64,000 bases of DNA, taken from NCBI RefSeq assembly GCF_016862815.1, contig NZ_BONR01000005.1, positions 92,793 to 156,792 on the forward strand, given 5' to 3'. Below the pieces are notes generated by a model. That model ran no database searches. It was not told the origin of the DNA and worked only from the letters and a program-made list of their open reading frames with translations. Below are positions 54,494 to 62,991 of the stretch, piece after piece. Positions within the stretch are counted from its first letter, which is position 1, and the number at the start of each line of letters is the position of its first letter. The DNA comes from Demequina activiva (lineage in GTDB: Bacteria > Actinomycetota > Actinomycetes > Actinomycetales > Demequinaceae). The position numbers were made by a program, and so were the translations under genes.

Positions 54494-56526
54494 GCGAGAC
54501 CGAGGAGGCCACCGAGGCCGTCGACACCAAGGTGCCGCGCCCCGCGCAGCAGCGCCAGCACGGCCCCGGCGGCCCCGGCATCGGCGCGCCCACGGAGAAG
54601 CCCCACCACTTCAAGGAGTCCGGGCTGCGCCTGATGCGGCTGCTCGGGCCGGAGCGCATGCTCGTGTGGCTCGTGGTGGTGCTGGGCGCTGGCTCCGTCG
54701 CGCTGTCTGTCGCCGGCCCCAAGATCCTGGGCAACGCCACCACGGTGATCTTCGAGGGCTTCCTCGCCGGTGCGATCGACTTCCCTCAACTGCACAGCAT
54801 CCTGCTGTGGGTGATCGTGATCTACATCGGCTCCGCCATCCTGGGACTGGCGCAGGGTCTGATCCTCAACGGAGTCACGCAACGGACCATCTTCCGGCTC
54901 CGGGAGAGCGTCGAGGACAAGGTCCACCGCCTGCCGCTCAGCTACTTCGACACGCACCAGCGCGGCGACATGCTGAGCCGGGTCACCAACGACATCGACA
55001 ACATCTCCCAGACGCTGCAGCAGACGCTGAGCCAGGTGTTCATCTCCGTGCTCACGGTGATCGGCATCCTCATCATGATGTTCTCGATCTCGTGGGAGCT
55101 GGCCCTGGTCGCCCTCGTGTCCATCCCTCTGACCGCCGTGGTCGTGGCGCAGATCGCCAAGCGCAGTCAGCCCAAGTTCGTGGCCCAGTGGAAGCACACC
55201 GGCGAGCTCAACTCGCAGATCGAGGAGGGCTACACCGGCCATGCCCTCGTGAAGGTGTTCGGGCGCCAGCAGCAGACCGCCAAGGAGTTCGCCGTCAAGA
55301 ACGACGAGCTGTACGAGGCCAGCTTCGGCGCGCAGTTCATCTCCGGCATCATCATGCCGTCCGCGCAGTTCATCGGGAACCTCGTGTACGTGGTCATCGC
55401 GGTCGTGGGCGGTCTCAAGGTCGCCAGCGGGACGATGACCCTGGGAGACGTCCAGGCGTTCATCCAGTACTCGCGCCAGTTCCAGCAGCCCATCAGCCAG
55501 CTGGGCTCCATGGCCAACCTGCTGCAGTCAGGCGTGGCCTCAGCCGAGCGGGTGTTCGAGCTGCTCGACGCCGAGGACCAGGAGCCGGACGTCGAGCCGG
55601 CGCAGAGTCCGAGCGACGACCACGGCCGGCTGGTGTTCGAGGACGTGTCCTTCCGCTACGTCGAGGACAAGCCGCTGATCGATCACCTGAACCTCGCCGT
55701 CGAGCCGGGCCGCACCGTCGCGATCGTGGGGCCCACGGGCGCAGGCAAGACCACGCTGGTGAACCTCATCATGCGCTTCTACGAGCTGAACTCCGGGCGC
55801 ATCACCCTCGACGGCACCGACATCGCGACCATGACCCGCGCGGACCTGCGCTCACGCACGGGCATGGTGCTGCAGGACACGTGGCTCTTTGGCGGCACCA
55901 TCCGCGACAACATCGCCTACGGCCGCACCGACGCCACGCAGGAGGAGATCCTCGACGCCGCCACGGCCGCATACGTGGACCGGTTCGTCCACTCGCTGCC
56001 CGACGGCTACGACACCGTGCTGGACGACGATGCGACCAACCTGTCCGCCGGCGAGCGCCAGCTCATCACGATCGCCCGCGCGTTCGTGGCTCAGCCGCAG
56101 GTGCTCATCCTCGACGAGGCGACCAGCTCCGTCGACACCCGTACCGAGCTCCTAGTGCAGCGCGCGATGGCGGAGCTGCGCAAGGACCGCACGGCGTTCG
56201 TCATCGCCCACCGCCTGTCGACCATCCGCGATGCGGATCTCATCCTGGTGATGGAGAGCGGGTCGATCGTCGAGCAGGGCAACCACGCGGAGCTGCTCGC
56301 GGCCAAGGGAGCGTACTCGCGCCTGTACGAGGCGCAGTTCGCCGCACCTCTCGACGAGGTGGACGCGCCGGAGGGCCTGCACGTGCCGCCGGAGACGCCC
56401 ATGGGAGTCCCGGCCGATGCGCCGGTCGCCCTGGACCCGGCGGTCGCCGCACACGACGGCCCTGACCTGGCCGTCACGGAGCACTCCCACGAGCGCGCCG
56501 GCCGAACGGGCGAGCCTCGCGACTGA
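54490..56526 (+). CDS. ABC exporter half-transporter with catalytic ATPase site
   Basis: Protein of 678 residues with an extended, disordered N terminus (about 1-45), six helices, and a complete ATPase: Walker A GPTGAGKT, signature LSAGERQ, Walker B LILDEATSS and H-loop VIAHRLST. About 60 extra residues follow. It pairs with the preceding degenerate subunit. The ATG overlaps its stop (ATGA). Multidrug or lipid export is likely. Confidence 0.94.
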   Translation: MSETEEATEAVDTKVPRPAQQRQHGPGGPGIGAPTEKPHHFKESGLRLMRLLGPERMLVWLVVVLGAGSVALSVAGPKILGNATTVIFEGFLAGAIDFPQLHSILLWVIVIYIGSAILGLAQGLILNGVTQRTIFRLRESVEDKVHRLPLSYFDTHQRGDMLSRVTNDIDNISQTLQQTLSQVFISVLTVIGILIMMFSISWELALVALVSIPLTAVVVAQIAKRSQPKFVAQWKHTGELNSQIEEGYTGHALVKVFGRQQQTAKEFAVKNDELYEASFGAQFISGIIMPSAQFIGNLVYVVIAVVGGLKVASGTMTLGDVQAFIQYSRQFQQPISQLGSMANLLQSGVASAERVFELLDAEDQEPDVEPAQSPSDDHGRLVFEDVSFRYVEDKPLIDHLNLAVEPGRTVAIVGPTGAGKTTLVNLIMRFYELNSGRITLDGTDIATMTRADLRSRTGMVLQDTWLFGGTIRDNIAYGRTDATQEEILDAATAAYVDRFVHSLPDGYDTVLDDDATNLSAGERQLITIARAFVAQPQVLILDEATSSVDTRTELLVQRAMAELRKDRTAFVIAHRLSTIRDADLILVMESGSIVEQGNHAELLAAKGAYSRLYEAQFAAPLDEVDAPEGLHVPPETPMGVPADAPVALDPAVAAHDGPDLAVTEHSHERAGRTGEPRD

Positions 56527-56533
56527 GCTCACC

Positions 56534-56545
56534 CGCGCATCGGCC
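56534..56545 (-). repeat. intergenic 12-mer GGCCGATGCGCG
   Basis: Exact copy on the minus strand, left arm of the terminator after the exporter. Confidence 0.7.
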
Positions 56546-56557
56546 GTGCGGGCGCGC

Positions 56558-56569
56558 GGCCGATGCGCG
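56558..56569 (+). repeat. intergenic 12-mer GGCCGATGCGCG
   Basis: Exact copy on the plus strand, right arm of the terminator after the exporter. Confidence 0.7.
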
Positions 56570-56588
56570 ACGCTGCTCCTGGAACGAC

Positions 56589-56635
56589 GACGGCCGCCGT
56601 CCCCCGTGGGGGACCGGCGGCCGTCACCAGTTCGA
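56589..56635. terminator. second terminator, long GC-rich hairpin
   Basis: GACGGCCGCCG and CGGCGGCCGTC arms with a further C-run/G-run pairing and one bulge. It lies just before the stop of the leftward sugar permease. Confidence 0.65.
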
Positions 56636-56643
56636 CCAGCCCG

Positions 56644-57696
56644 TTAGGCGGTGGACGGAGCCTGGCGGTTCGCGAGGCGCTGCTGCAGCATCACCGCGAC
56701 CACGATGATGACGCCCTTGGCGACCAGCTGCCACGAGCTGGAGAGGTTGTTCTGGGTGAAGACGTTCACCAGCACCGCGAACAGCATCACGCCCAGGACG
56801 GTGCCGCCGATCGTGCCGCGGCCACCCACCAGCAAGGTGCCGCCGACGACCACGGCGGCGATCACGTCGAGCTCGACCAGCTGGCCATGCGTCGACGTTC
56901 CGGCAGTGGTGCGTGACAGCGTGATGAGTGCAGCGATTCCCGCGCACGCTCCCGAGATGATGTACAGGTACACCATGTGACGCTTGACGTTGACGCCCGC
57001 GAGCCGCGCCGCAGTGGGGTTGCCACCGATCGCGACGGTGCGCCGGCCGAACGTGGTGCGGTTGAAGAGGAACCACCCGGCGATCGCGACGGCCACGAAG
57101 ATCCACACGATCCAGTCGACGCCCAGGAAGTCGCCGCGGAAGAAGTCGAGGAAGCCCTGGTTGTTGACGACCTGAGTGGACCGTCCCGAGATGACCTCCG
57201 CGAGTCCTCGAGCGCCCACGAGCATCGCCAGGGTCGCGATGAACGCGACGACCTTGCCGTACGCGATGATGAGGCCGTTCGTGAGACCTGCTATCACGCC
57301 CACCGCGATCGCCACGAACACCATCAACGGCCAGAAGCCGGCCGATGCGGTCTGGATCGCGCCCAGCGTCGCGATGACCGAGGAGAGCCCCAGGACGGAT
57401 CCCACCGACAGGTCGATTCCTCCTGCAGTGATGACGAAGGTCATGCCGATCGCCATCACGCCGATGACGGCGGCGTAGCGCACGATCACGAAGAAGTTGT
57501 CGACGTTCATGAAGTTCTCGCCAGCGGTGATGGCGCCCACCGCGATCAGCAGCAGGAGTGCGACGACCAGTCCCACGCTGCGGCCAGCGGGGCTGGCGAA
57601 GAAGCGCTTCACGGGATTCGCGGCGGAGGCCCCGGAGGTCTTCTCCGGGGCGTCGGGTGCGCCGCTCGCGTCGGGGGTGGTGGTCTGCTCGCTCAC
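56644..57696 (-). CDS. sugar ABC importer permease (RbsC-like)
   Basis: Permease of 350 residues with about ten helices and the conserved GGIDLSVGS and GGTLLVGGRGT stretches of the ribose/monosaccharide class. The first 40 residues are disordered. The GTG overlaps the ATPase stop (GTGA). It works with the ATPase upstream and the lipoprotein on the other strand. Confidence 0.92.
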   Translation of the reverse strand: MSEQTTTPDASGAPDAPEKTSGASAANPVKRFFASPAGRSVGLVVALLLLIAVGAITAGENFMNVDNFFVIVRYAAVIGVMAIGMTFVITAGGIDLSVGSVLGLSSVIATLGAIQTASAGFWPLMVFVAIAVGVIAGLTNGLIIAYGKVVAFIATLAMLVGARGLAEVISGRSTQVVNNQGFLDFFRGDFLGVDWIVWIFVAVAIAGWFLFNRTTFGRRTVAIGGNPTAARLAGVNVKRHMVYLYIISGACAGIAALITLSRTTAGTSTHGQLVELDVIAAVVVGGTLLVGGRGTIGGTVLGVMLFAVLVNVFTQNNLSSSWQLVAKGVIIVVAVMLQQRLANRQAPSTA

Positions 57697-59213
57697 GCGG
57701 CACTTCCCTTCATGACCAGGTCGAGCACTCCGTGCTCGTCGATATCTGCTGTGGAACGCTCGGCGAGCACGTGCCCGTCGGCGATGATGAGAGCGCGGTC
57801 GGCGAGCCCCAGGACCTCCTCGATCTCCGAGGAGACCACGAGGATGGCGGTGCCCGCTGCTGCCAGGTCGCGGATCAGTCCGTAGATCTCGACGCGGGCG
57901 CCCACGTCGACGCCGCGGGTGGGCTCGTCGAGGATGAGCACCTCGGTGCCGTGGATCAGCCAGCGCGCCAGCATGATCTTCTGCTGGTTGCCGCCCGAGA
58001 GCGTGCGGGTGATGCGGTTCGGCTCGGCGGGCCGCAGGTCGAGGGCCTTCATCTGCTCCTCGGTGGCGCGGCGCTCGGCGCCCTCGTCGAGCAGGCCGCT
58101 CTTGGCGAACCGAGCGAACGTCGACAGCGTCGCGTTGCGGTAGATGGGCTCCTCCAGCAGGAGGCCCTGGCTCTTGCGCTCCTCGGGTGACAGGCCCACG
58201 TCCGCGCGAACCGCGGACGCCACGGACCCCGGCTTGAGCGTCCTGCCGTGGACCTTGACGGTGCCGGTCGTGGCCTTGCGATGGCCGTAGATGGTCTCGA
58301 GGATCTCGGAGCGGCCCGAGCCCACGAGGCCCGCCAGGCCCACGATCTCGCCTGCGCGCACGCTCAGGCTGACGCCGTCGAACACACCCGCGAGGGAGAG
58401 GTTCTCGACCTCCAGCACCACCGGAGCGTCGTCGGCGACGGGCGCGCGCTGGGGGAAGGCGTGCTCGATGTCGGTGCCGGTCATCAGCGGGATCAGCTCG
58501 TTCGTGGGCGTCGCCGAGACAGCGAGGTTCGAGCCCACCGAGGCGCCGTCCTTCAGCACCGTGATGCGGTCGCCGATGCGCTCGATCTCCTCGAGCCTGT
58601 GCGAGATGTAGATCACCGCGATGCCGAGATCCGTGAGCTCGCCCACGACGCGGAAGAGGTTGTTCACCTCCTCGGAGTCGAGCACGGCGCTCGGCTCGTC
58701 CATGATCATCAGCTGGATGTCATGCGAGAGAGCGCGGGCCATGGACACGATCTGCTTGTTGGCGGGGGACAGGGTCCCGACCTCGCGCGACGGCGACAGG
58801 CTCGGGTGGCCCAGGCGCTCCATCAGCTCACGGGTGCGCTTCGCGGCCTCCCGGCTGCTCAGCACGCCACCCTTGGCGAGCTCGTGTCCCAGGAAGATGT
58901 TCTCTGCGATGGACAGTCCGTCCACCACGTCGAGCTCCTGGTACATGGTGGCGATGCCCAGCTCGAGCGCCGCGACGGGGCTCGCGATGCGCACGGGCTC
59001 GCCGTTCCAGATGATCTCGCCCTCGTCGGGCTGATGCGCGCCGGAGAGCGTCTTGATCAGGGTGGACTTGCCCGCGCCGTTCTGGCCGAGCACGCAGTGG
59101 ACCTCGCCGGGTCGCACATCCAGGTCGACGCCCTTGAGCGCGCGAGTCGGGCCGAAGCTCTTCACGAGCCCTCGGACCTCGAGTAATGACTTTTGGCGGT
59201 CGTCTTTGATCAC
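57693..59213 (-). CDS. sugar ABC importer ATPase (RbsA-like, two domains)
   Basis: ATPase of 506 residues with two ATP-binding domains. The first has Walker A GQNGAGKS and Walker B LMIMDEPSAVLD. The second has the reduced P-loop GLVGSGRSE and the signature LSGGNQQK, with LILDEPTRGVDVGA. This layout is the RbsA/MglA type for monosaccharides. It is divergent from the binding-protein gene. Confidence 0.94.
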   Translation of the reverse strand: MIKDDRQKSLLEVRGLVKSFGPTRALKGVDLDVRPGEVHCVLGQNGAGKSTLIKTLSGAHQPDEGEIIWNGEPVRIASPVAALELGIATMYQELDVVDGLSIAENIFLGHELAKGGVLSSREAAKRTRELMERLGHPSLSPSREVGTLSPANKQIVSMARALSHDIQLMIMDEPSAVLDSEEVNNLFRVVGELTDLGIAVIYISHRLEEIERIGDRITVLKDGASVGSNLAVSATPTNELIPLMTGTDIEHAFPQRAPVADDAPVVLEVENLSLAGVFDGVSLSVRAGEIVGLAGLVGSGRSEILETIYGHRKATTGTVKVHGRTLKPGSVASAVRADVGLSPEERKSQGLLLEEPIYRNATLSTFARFAKSGLLDEGAERRATEEQMKALDLRPAEPNRITRTLSGGNQQKIMLARWLIHGTEVLILDEPTRGVDVGARVEIYGLIRDLAAAGTAILVVSSEIEEVLGLADRALIIADGHVLAERSTADIDEHGVLDLVMKGSAA

Positions 59214-59335
59214 GGCTTGAAGATAACACAGCGCACAGAGCCCCGGAAGGAACTCTGACAGCGCCGATGACCCTCGCGCACGCGCATGACACTACCCATG
59301 ATCGCGCGCGCGAGAGCAGAGTTCTTCGTTGCCAA

Positions 59336-59349
59336 ACCGTTATGACGGT
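59336..59349. promoter_or_regulatory. candidate operator in the sugar locus
   Basis: ACCGT and ACGGT arms four bases apart lie in the 285-base divergent region. They could bind the ROK or LacI-type regulator. The half-sites are short, so the call is tentative. The rest of the region holds the promoter described next and no gene. Confidence 0.35.
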
Positions 59350-59362
59350 ACGCATGCAGAAG

Positions 59363-59393
59363 TTGCCCACCACTTGCCGGATTCTGTTACGTT
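59363..59393 (+). promoter_or_regulatory. promoter of the sugar-binding protein
   Basis: TTGCCC (59363-59368) and TACGTT (59388-59393) are 19 bases apart. The leader is about 100 bases and ends in AGGAGG before the ATG. Confidence 0.4.
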
Positions 59394-59498
59394 GAGGCTT
59401 GTCAGTGTGGACATCGAGCCGACTCGCACCGCGATCCCCGGCACGGCGTGACCCCTATCGCTGGCAACGACGACAGTGATCCATAGAGGAGGAACACC

Positions 59499-60563
59499 AT
59501 GTACGCATTCCGCTCCAAGCGACTGCGGATGATGGCCACCACCGGGGCGGCGCTCGCGGGCGTGGCACTGCTGGCTGGCTGCAGCACGGACGACGCCGAC
59601 GGCGACGACACCGGCAGCGAGGACACCGAGGAGACCACCGAGACCGGCGGCGACGAGGGCGGCACCGGCGACACGGTCGTCATCGGCTTCTCCGGCCCGG
59701 CGGCCGACCACGGCTGGCTCGGCGCCATCAACTCGGCCGCGATCGCGGAGGCGGAGTCCTACGACGACGTCGACCTGCGCATCGCCGAGGGCACCAACGA
59801 CGCCAACCTGCAGATCAGCCAGGTCGAGACCTTCGTCAACGAGGGCGTCGACGTGATCGTGCTGCTGCCCACCGACGGCGCGGCGCTCACCGAGGCCGCG
59901 ATCAACGCGATGAACGCGGGCGTGCCCGTGGTCAACGTGGACCGCGAGTTCTCGTCCACCGACGCCGCTCGCGTCACCATCCTGGGTGACAACTACGGCA
60001 TGGGCGTGAGCGCCGGCGAGTACATGTGCGAGCGTCTGGGCGACCAGCCCGATGCGATCATCGGCGAGATCGCCGGCATCGACTCGCTCCAGCTCACCAC
60101 GGACCGCTCGCAGGGCTTCAGCGACGCTCTGGCCGAGTGCGGACTGTCCGTCTCGGCTCGCGTGGCGGCAGAGTTCACCATCGACAGCGGCCAGGAGGTC
60201 ACGGCGCAGCTGCTCTCCGCGAACCCGGAGTTCGACGCCATCTGGAACCACGACGACGACCAGGGCATCGGCGTCCTGGCTGCGATCGACGAGGCCGGCC
60301 GCGACGAGTTCTTCATGGTCGGTGGAGCTGGCTCCGCCAACGCCATGCGCGAGATCGCGTCGGGCGAGTCGGTGCTCGAGGCGACGGTCATCTACCCGTC
60401 GACCCAGGCTGCGGACGGCATCGCGCTCGCGCGACTGCTCGGACTGAACCAGGGCATGGGCGACCTCGTCTCCCCCGGAGTGCCGCACCGCATCGTCCTC
60501 GATGCGCCCGTGGTGACCGCGGAGAACGTGGACGAGTTCATGGACATCGGCTTCGAGTCCTGA
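59499..60563 (+). CDS. sugar-binding lipoprotein of ABC importer
   Basis: Lipoprotein of 354 residues. The lipobox LAGC gives C28. An acidic linker (about 30-55) precedes a periplasmic-binding-protein type 1 fold of the ribose class (VVIGFSGPAADHGWLGAIN, later VVNVDREF). It binds a monosaccharide or similar polyol outside the membrane. Two catabolic genes follow after a hairpin. Confidence 0.93.
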   Translation: MYAFRSKRLRMMATTGAALAGVALLAGCSTDDADGDDTGSEDTEETTETGGDEGGTGDTVVIGFSGPAADHGWLGAINSAAIAEAESYDDVDLRIAEGTNDANLQISQVETFVNEGVDVIVLLPTDGAALTEAAINAMNAGVPVVNVDREFSSTDAARVTILGDNYGMGVSAGEYMCERLGDQPDAIIGEIAGIDSLQLTTDRSQGFSDALAECGLSVSARVAAEFTIDSGQEVTAQLLSANPEFDAIWNHDDDQGIGVLAAIDEAGRDEFFMVGGAGSANAMREIASGESVLEATVIYPSTQAADGIALARLLGLNQGMGDLVSPGVPHRIVLDAPVVTAENVDEFMDIGFES

Positions 60564-60581
60564 CCGGCTGAGCTGACCGAT

Positions 60582-60619
60582 GGTGCGGTGGCTGTGCCCT
60601 GAGGCGCAGCCACCGCACC
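60582..60619 (+). terminator. intercistronic hairpin after the binding protein
   Basis: Arms GGTGCGGTGGCTG and CAGCCACCGCACC (13 bases) with a 12-base loop. It probably raises the binding protein's share of the transcript over the enzymes behind it. Confidence 0.6.
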
Positions 60620-60667
60620 GTCACCATCTCGACCCCCTTCTTCGCCACGACAGAAAGCGAGAGCACG

Positions 60668-61837
60668 ATGCCCGCGCCGCTGCGCGTCGCCATGATCGGC
60701 AATGGATTCATGGGCGCCGCACACTCCCAGGGCTGGAGGACAGCCCCCCGATTCTTCGACCTGCCAGCCATCCCCGAGATGACGGTCATGGTGGGCCGTG
60801 ACCCCGACAAGAACGCCGCCCTCGCCCAGAGGTGGGGGTGGGCGGAGGCGTCGCAGGACTTCGACGCCGTGATCGCCCGCGACGACATCGACGTGGTCGA
60901 CATCGTCACCCCTGGCAACCTGCACTGCGACATGGCGATCGCCGCCCTCGAGGCAGGCAAGCATGTGCTGTGCGAGAAGCCGCTCGCGAACACCGTGGAG
61001 GAGGCCAAGCGCATGGATGCCGCGGCCACCGCGGCTGCCGAGCGCGGCGTTCTCGCCATGGTGGGCTTCACCTACCGCCGCGTGCCTGCTGCGGCCTTCG
61101 CCCGCGACCTCGTCGCGCGCGGCGCCCTGGGAACCATCCGCCAGGTGCGTGCTCAGTATCTTCAGGACTGGCTGTCCGACCCCGAGGCGCCGCTCACATG
61201 GCGCATGGACAAGTCCAAGGCCGGATCCGGCGCGTTGGGCGACATCGGAGCGCACGCGATCGACATGGCTCAGTTCATCACCGGCCAGACCATCGACTCC
61301 GTCTCCGGCGTGATGGAGACGTTCGTGAAGGAGCGGCCGACGATGGGCGAGGGCCAGGGACTGTCCGGCAGCGCCGGCGAGGGCCGCGGCCCCGTGACCG
61401 TGGACGACTACGCCGCCTTCAACGGCCGCTTCGACTCCGGCGCGCTCGGCACGTTCGAGGCCACTCGCTTCGCGACGGGCCGCAAGAATGCGCTGCGCGT
61501 CGAGGTCGCTGGCGACAAGGGAAGCATCCTCTTCGACCTCGAGGACATGAACGCGATCCAGTACTACGACGCGACGGCACCTGCGACCGAGCAGGGCTTC
61601 CGCCGCATCTACGTCACCGAGGCGGACCACCCGTACCTCGAGGCGTGGTGGCCCCCGGGCCACATGCTCGGCTACGAGCACGGCTTCTCCCACCAGGTGA
61701 AGGACCTGGTGGAGGCCCTTGCTGCGGGCGTTCAGCCCACGCCGTCGTTCGCCGACGGCTACCAGGTCCAGCGGGTGCTCGACGCGGTCGAGCGCAGCGC
61801 GGGTGACGGCAGCGCGTGGGTCTCCACCCAGGCATAG
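60668..61837 (+). CDS. Gfo/Idh/MocA-family dehydrogenase
   Basis: NAD(P)-dependent sugar dehydrogenase of 389 residues. The Rossmann loop is [10 protein letters not shown], and the catalytic Lys lies in CEKPLA near 100. The C-terminal domain is of the Gfo/Idh kind. With the TIM-barrel protein it suggests oxidation of an inositol, ketose or similar sugar. The ATG has a weak upstream GAGAG. Confidence 0.92.
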   Translation: MPAPLRVAMIGNGFMGAAHSQGWRTAPRFFDLPAIPEMTVMVGRDPDKNAALAQRWGWAEASQDFDAVIARDDIDVVDIVTPGNLHCDMAIAALEAGKHVLCEKPLANTVEEAKRMDAAATAAAERGVLAMVGFTYRRVPAAAFARDLVARGALGTIRQVRAQYLQDWLSDPEAPLTWRMDKSKAGSGALGDIGAHAIDMAQFITGQTIDSVSGVMETFVKERPTMGEGQGLSGSAGEGRGPVTVDDYAAFNGRFDSGALGTFEATRFATGRKNALRVEVAGDKGSILFDLEDMNAIQYYDATAPATEQGFRRIYVTEADHPYLEAWWPPGHMLGYEHGFSHQVKDLVEALAAGVQPTPSFADGYQVQRVLDAVERSAGDGSAWVSTQA

Positions 61838-61857
61838 ATACGAAAGGAACTGCAGCA

Positions 61858-62859
61858 ATGGCGCGACAGATCTCTCTGTTCACCGGCCAGTGGGCCGACC
61901 TCCCGCTCGAGGAGGTCGCAGGCCTGGCGTCCGGGTGGGGCTATGACGGCCTCGAGCTCGCATGCTGGGGCGATCACCTCGACGTGAGTCGCTGGGACGA
62001 CGACGAGTACGTCCAGGGACGGCTCGACCTCATGGAGCGTCACGGTCTCGCGATCGTGGCGATCTCCAACCACCTCACCGGGCAGGCGGTGTGCGACGAT
62101 CCCATCGACCGCCGTCATGAGGAGATCCTTCCTCCCGCGGTGTGGGGCGACGGCGACCCCGAGGGCGTGCGACAGCGCGCCGCGAACGCGATCAAGGACA
62201 CGGCGCGCATGGCCTCGAAGCTGGGCGTGAAGACGGTCGTGGGCTTCACCGGATCCTCGATCTGGAAGACGCTCGCGATGTTCCCGCCCGTGCCCGCGGA
62301 CATGGTCGAGGCCGGGTACCAGGACTTCGCCGACCGTTGGAACCCCATCATGGACGTGTTCGACGAGGTGGGCGTGCGCTTCGCGCTCGAGGTCCACCCG
62401 AGCGAGATCGCCTACGACTACTGGACCGCCAAGCGCGTGCTGGAGATCATGAGCGACCGCCCCTCGTTCGGCCTCAACTGGGACCCCAGCCACATGGTGT
62501 GGCAGGACGTGGACCCGGTGAGCTTCCTGTGGGACTTCCAGGACCGGATCTACCACGTGCACTGCAAGGACACCAAGAAGCGTCTGAACGGTCGCAACGG
62601 CCGGCTGTCCTCGCACCTCGCGTGGGCGGACCCGCGTCGCGGGTGGGACTTCATCTCCACCGGGCATGGCGACGTGCCGTGGGAGGACTCGTTCCGGATG
62701 CTCAACGCGATCCAGTACGACGGACCTCTCTCCGTCGAGTGGGAGGACGCCGGCATGGACCGCCTCGTGGGCGCTCCCGAGGCGCTCGAGTTCGTGCGTC
62801 GCTACGCGTTCGATGCGCCGGATGCGGCGTTCGACGCGGCCTTCAGCTCCAAGGACTGA
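61858..62859 (+). CDS. sugar phosphate isomerase/epimerase (xylose-isomerase-like TIM barrel)
   Basis: TIM-barrel protein of 333 residues. Metal-binding acids are in LEVHPSE near 178-184 and NWDPSHM near 206-212, and a late VEWEDAGMD. The AP-endonuclease-2/xylose-isomerase-like fold covers IolE, IolI and related epimerases; the exact substrate is open. GAAAGGAA precedes the ATG. Co-transcribed with the dehydrogenase. Confidence 0.91.
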   Translation: MARQISLFTGQWADLPLEEVAGLASGWGYDGLELACWGDHLDVSRWDDDEYVQGRLDLMERHGLAIVAISNHLTGQAVCDDPIDRRHEEILPPAVWGDGDPEGVRQRAANAIKDTARMASKLGVKTVVGFTGSSIWKTLAMFPPVPADMVEAGYQDFADRWNPIMDVFDEVGVRFALEVHPSEIAYDYWTAKRVLEIMSDRPSFGLNWDPSHMVWQDVDPVSFLWDFQDRIYHVHCKDTKKRLNGRNGRLSSHLAWADPRRGWDFISTGHGDVPWEDSFRMLNAIQYDGPLSVEWEDAGMDRLVGAPEALEFVRRYAFDAPDAAFDAAFSSKD

Positions 62860-62877
62860 CCCGCCCCACGCACGACG

Positions 62878-62910
62878 ACGGCCCCCCGCGCTCCGGCGCG
62901 GGGGGCCGTT
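62878..62910. terminator. very strong bidirectional terminator
   Basis: Fourteen-base arms ACGGCCCCCCGCGC and GCGCGGGGGGCCGT with a TCCG loop. It ends the sugar operon and the convergent ROK gene. Confidence 0.75.
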
Positions 62911-62942
62911 CGCGTGCTGGGGGCTGAGGCGCTGGGGCGAGC

Positions 62943-62954
62943 GGCCGATGCGCG
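62943..62954 (+). repeat. intergenic 12-mer GGCCGATGCGCG
   Basis: Exact copy. A partner CATCGGCCG at 62966-62974 pairs with CGGCCGATG, giving a second hairpin after the strong terminator. Confidence 0.7.
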
Positions 62955-62991
62955 CGTGACGCTCCCATCGGCCGTCGCCGCGCGTGAGCGC

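Larger units (their letters stand above)
56534..56569. terminator. terminator made of an inverted pair of the 12-mer
   Basis: CGCGCATCGGCCG and CGGCCGATGCGCG pair perfectly (13 bases) around a 10-base loop. Both arms contain the complete intergenic 12-mer. It follows the exporter operon, converging with the sugar permease gene. Confidence 0.7.
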
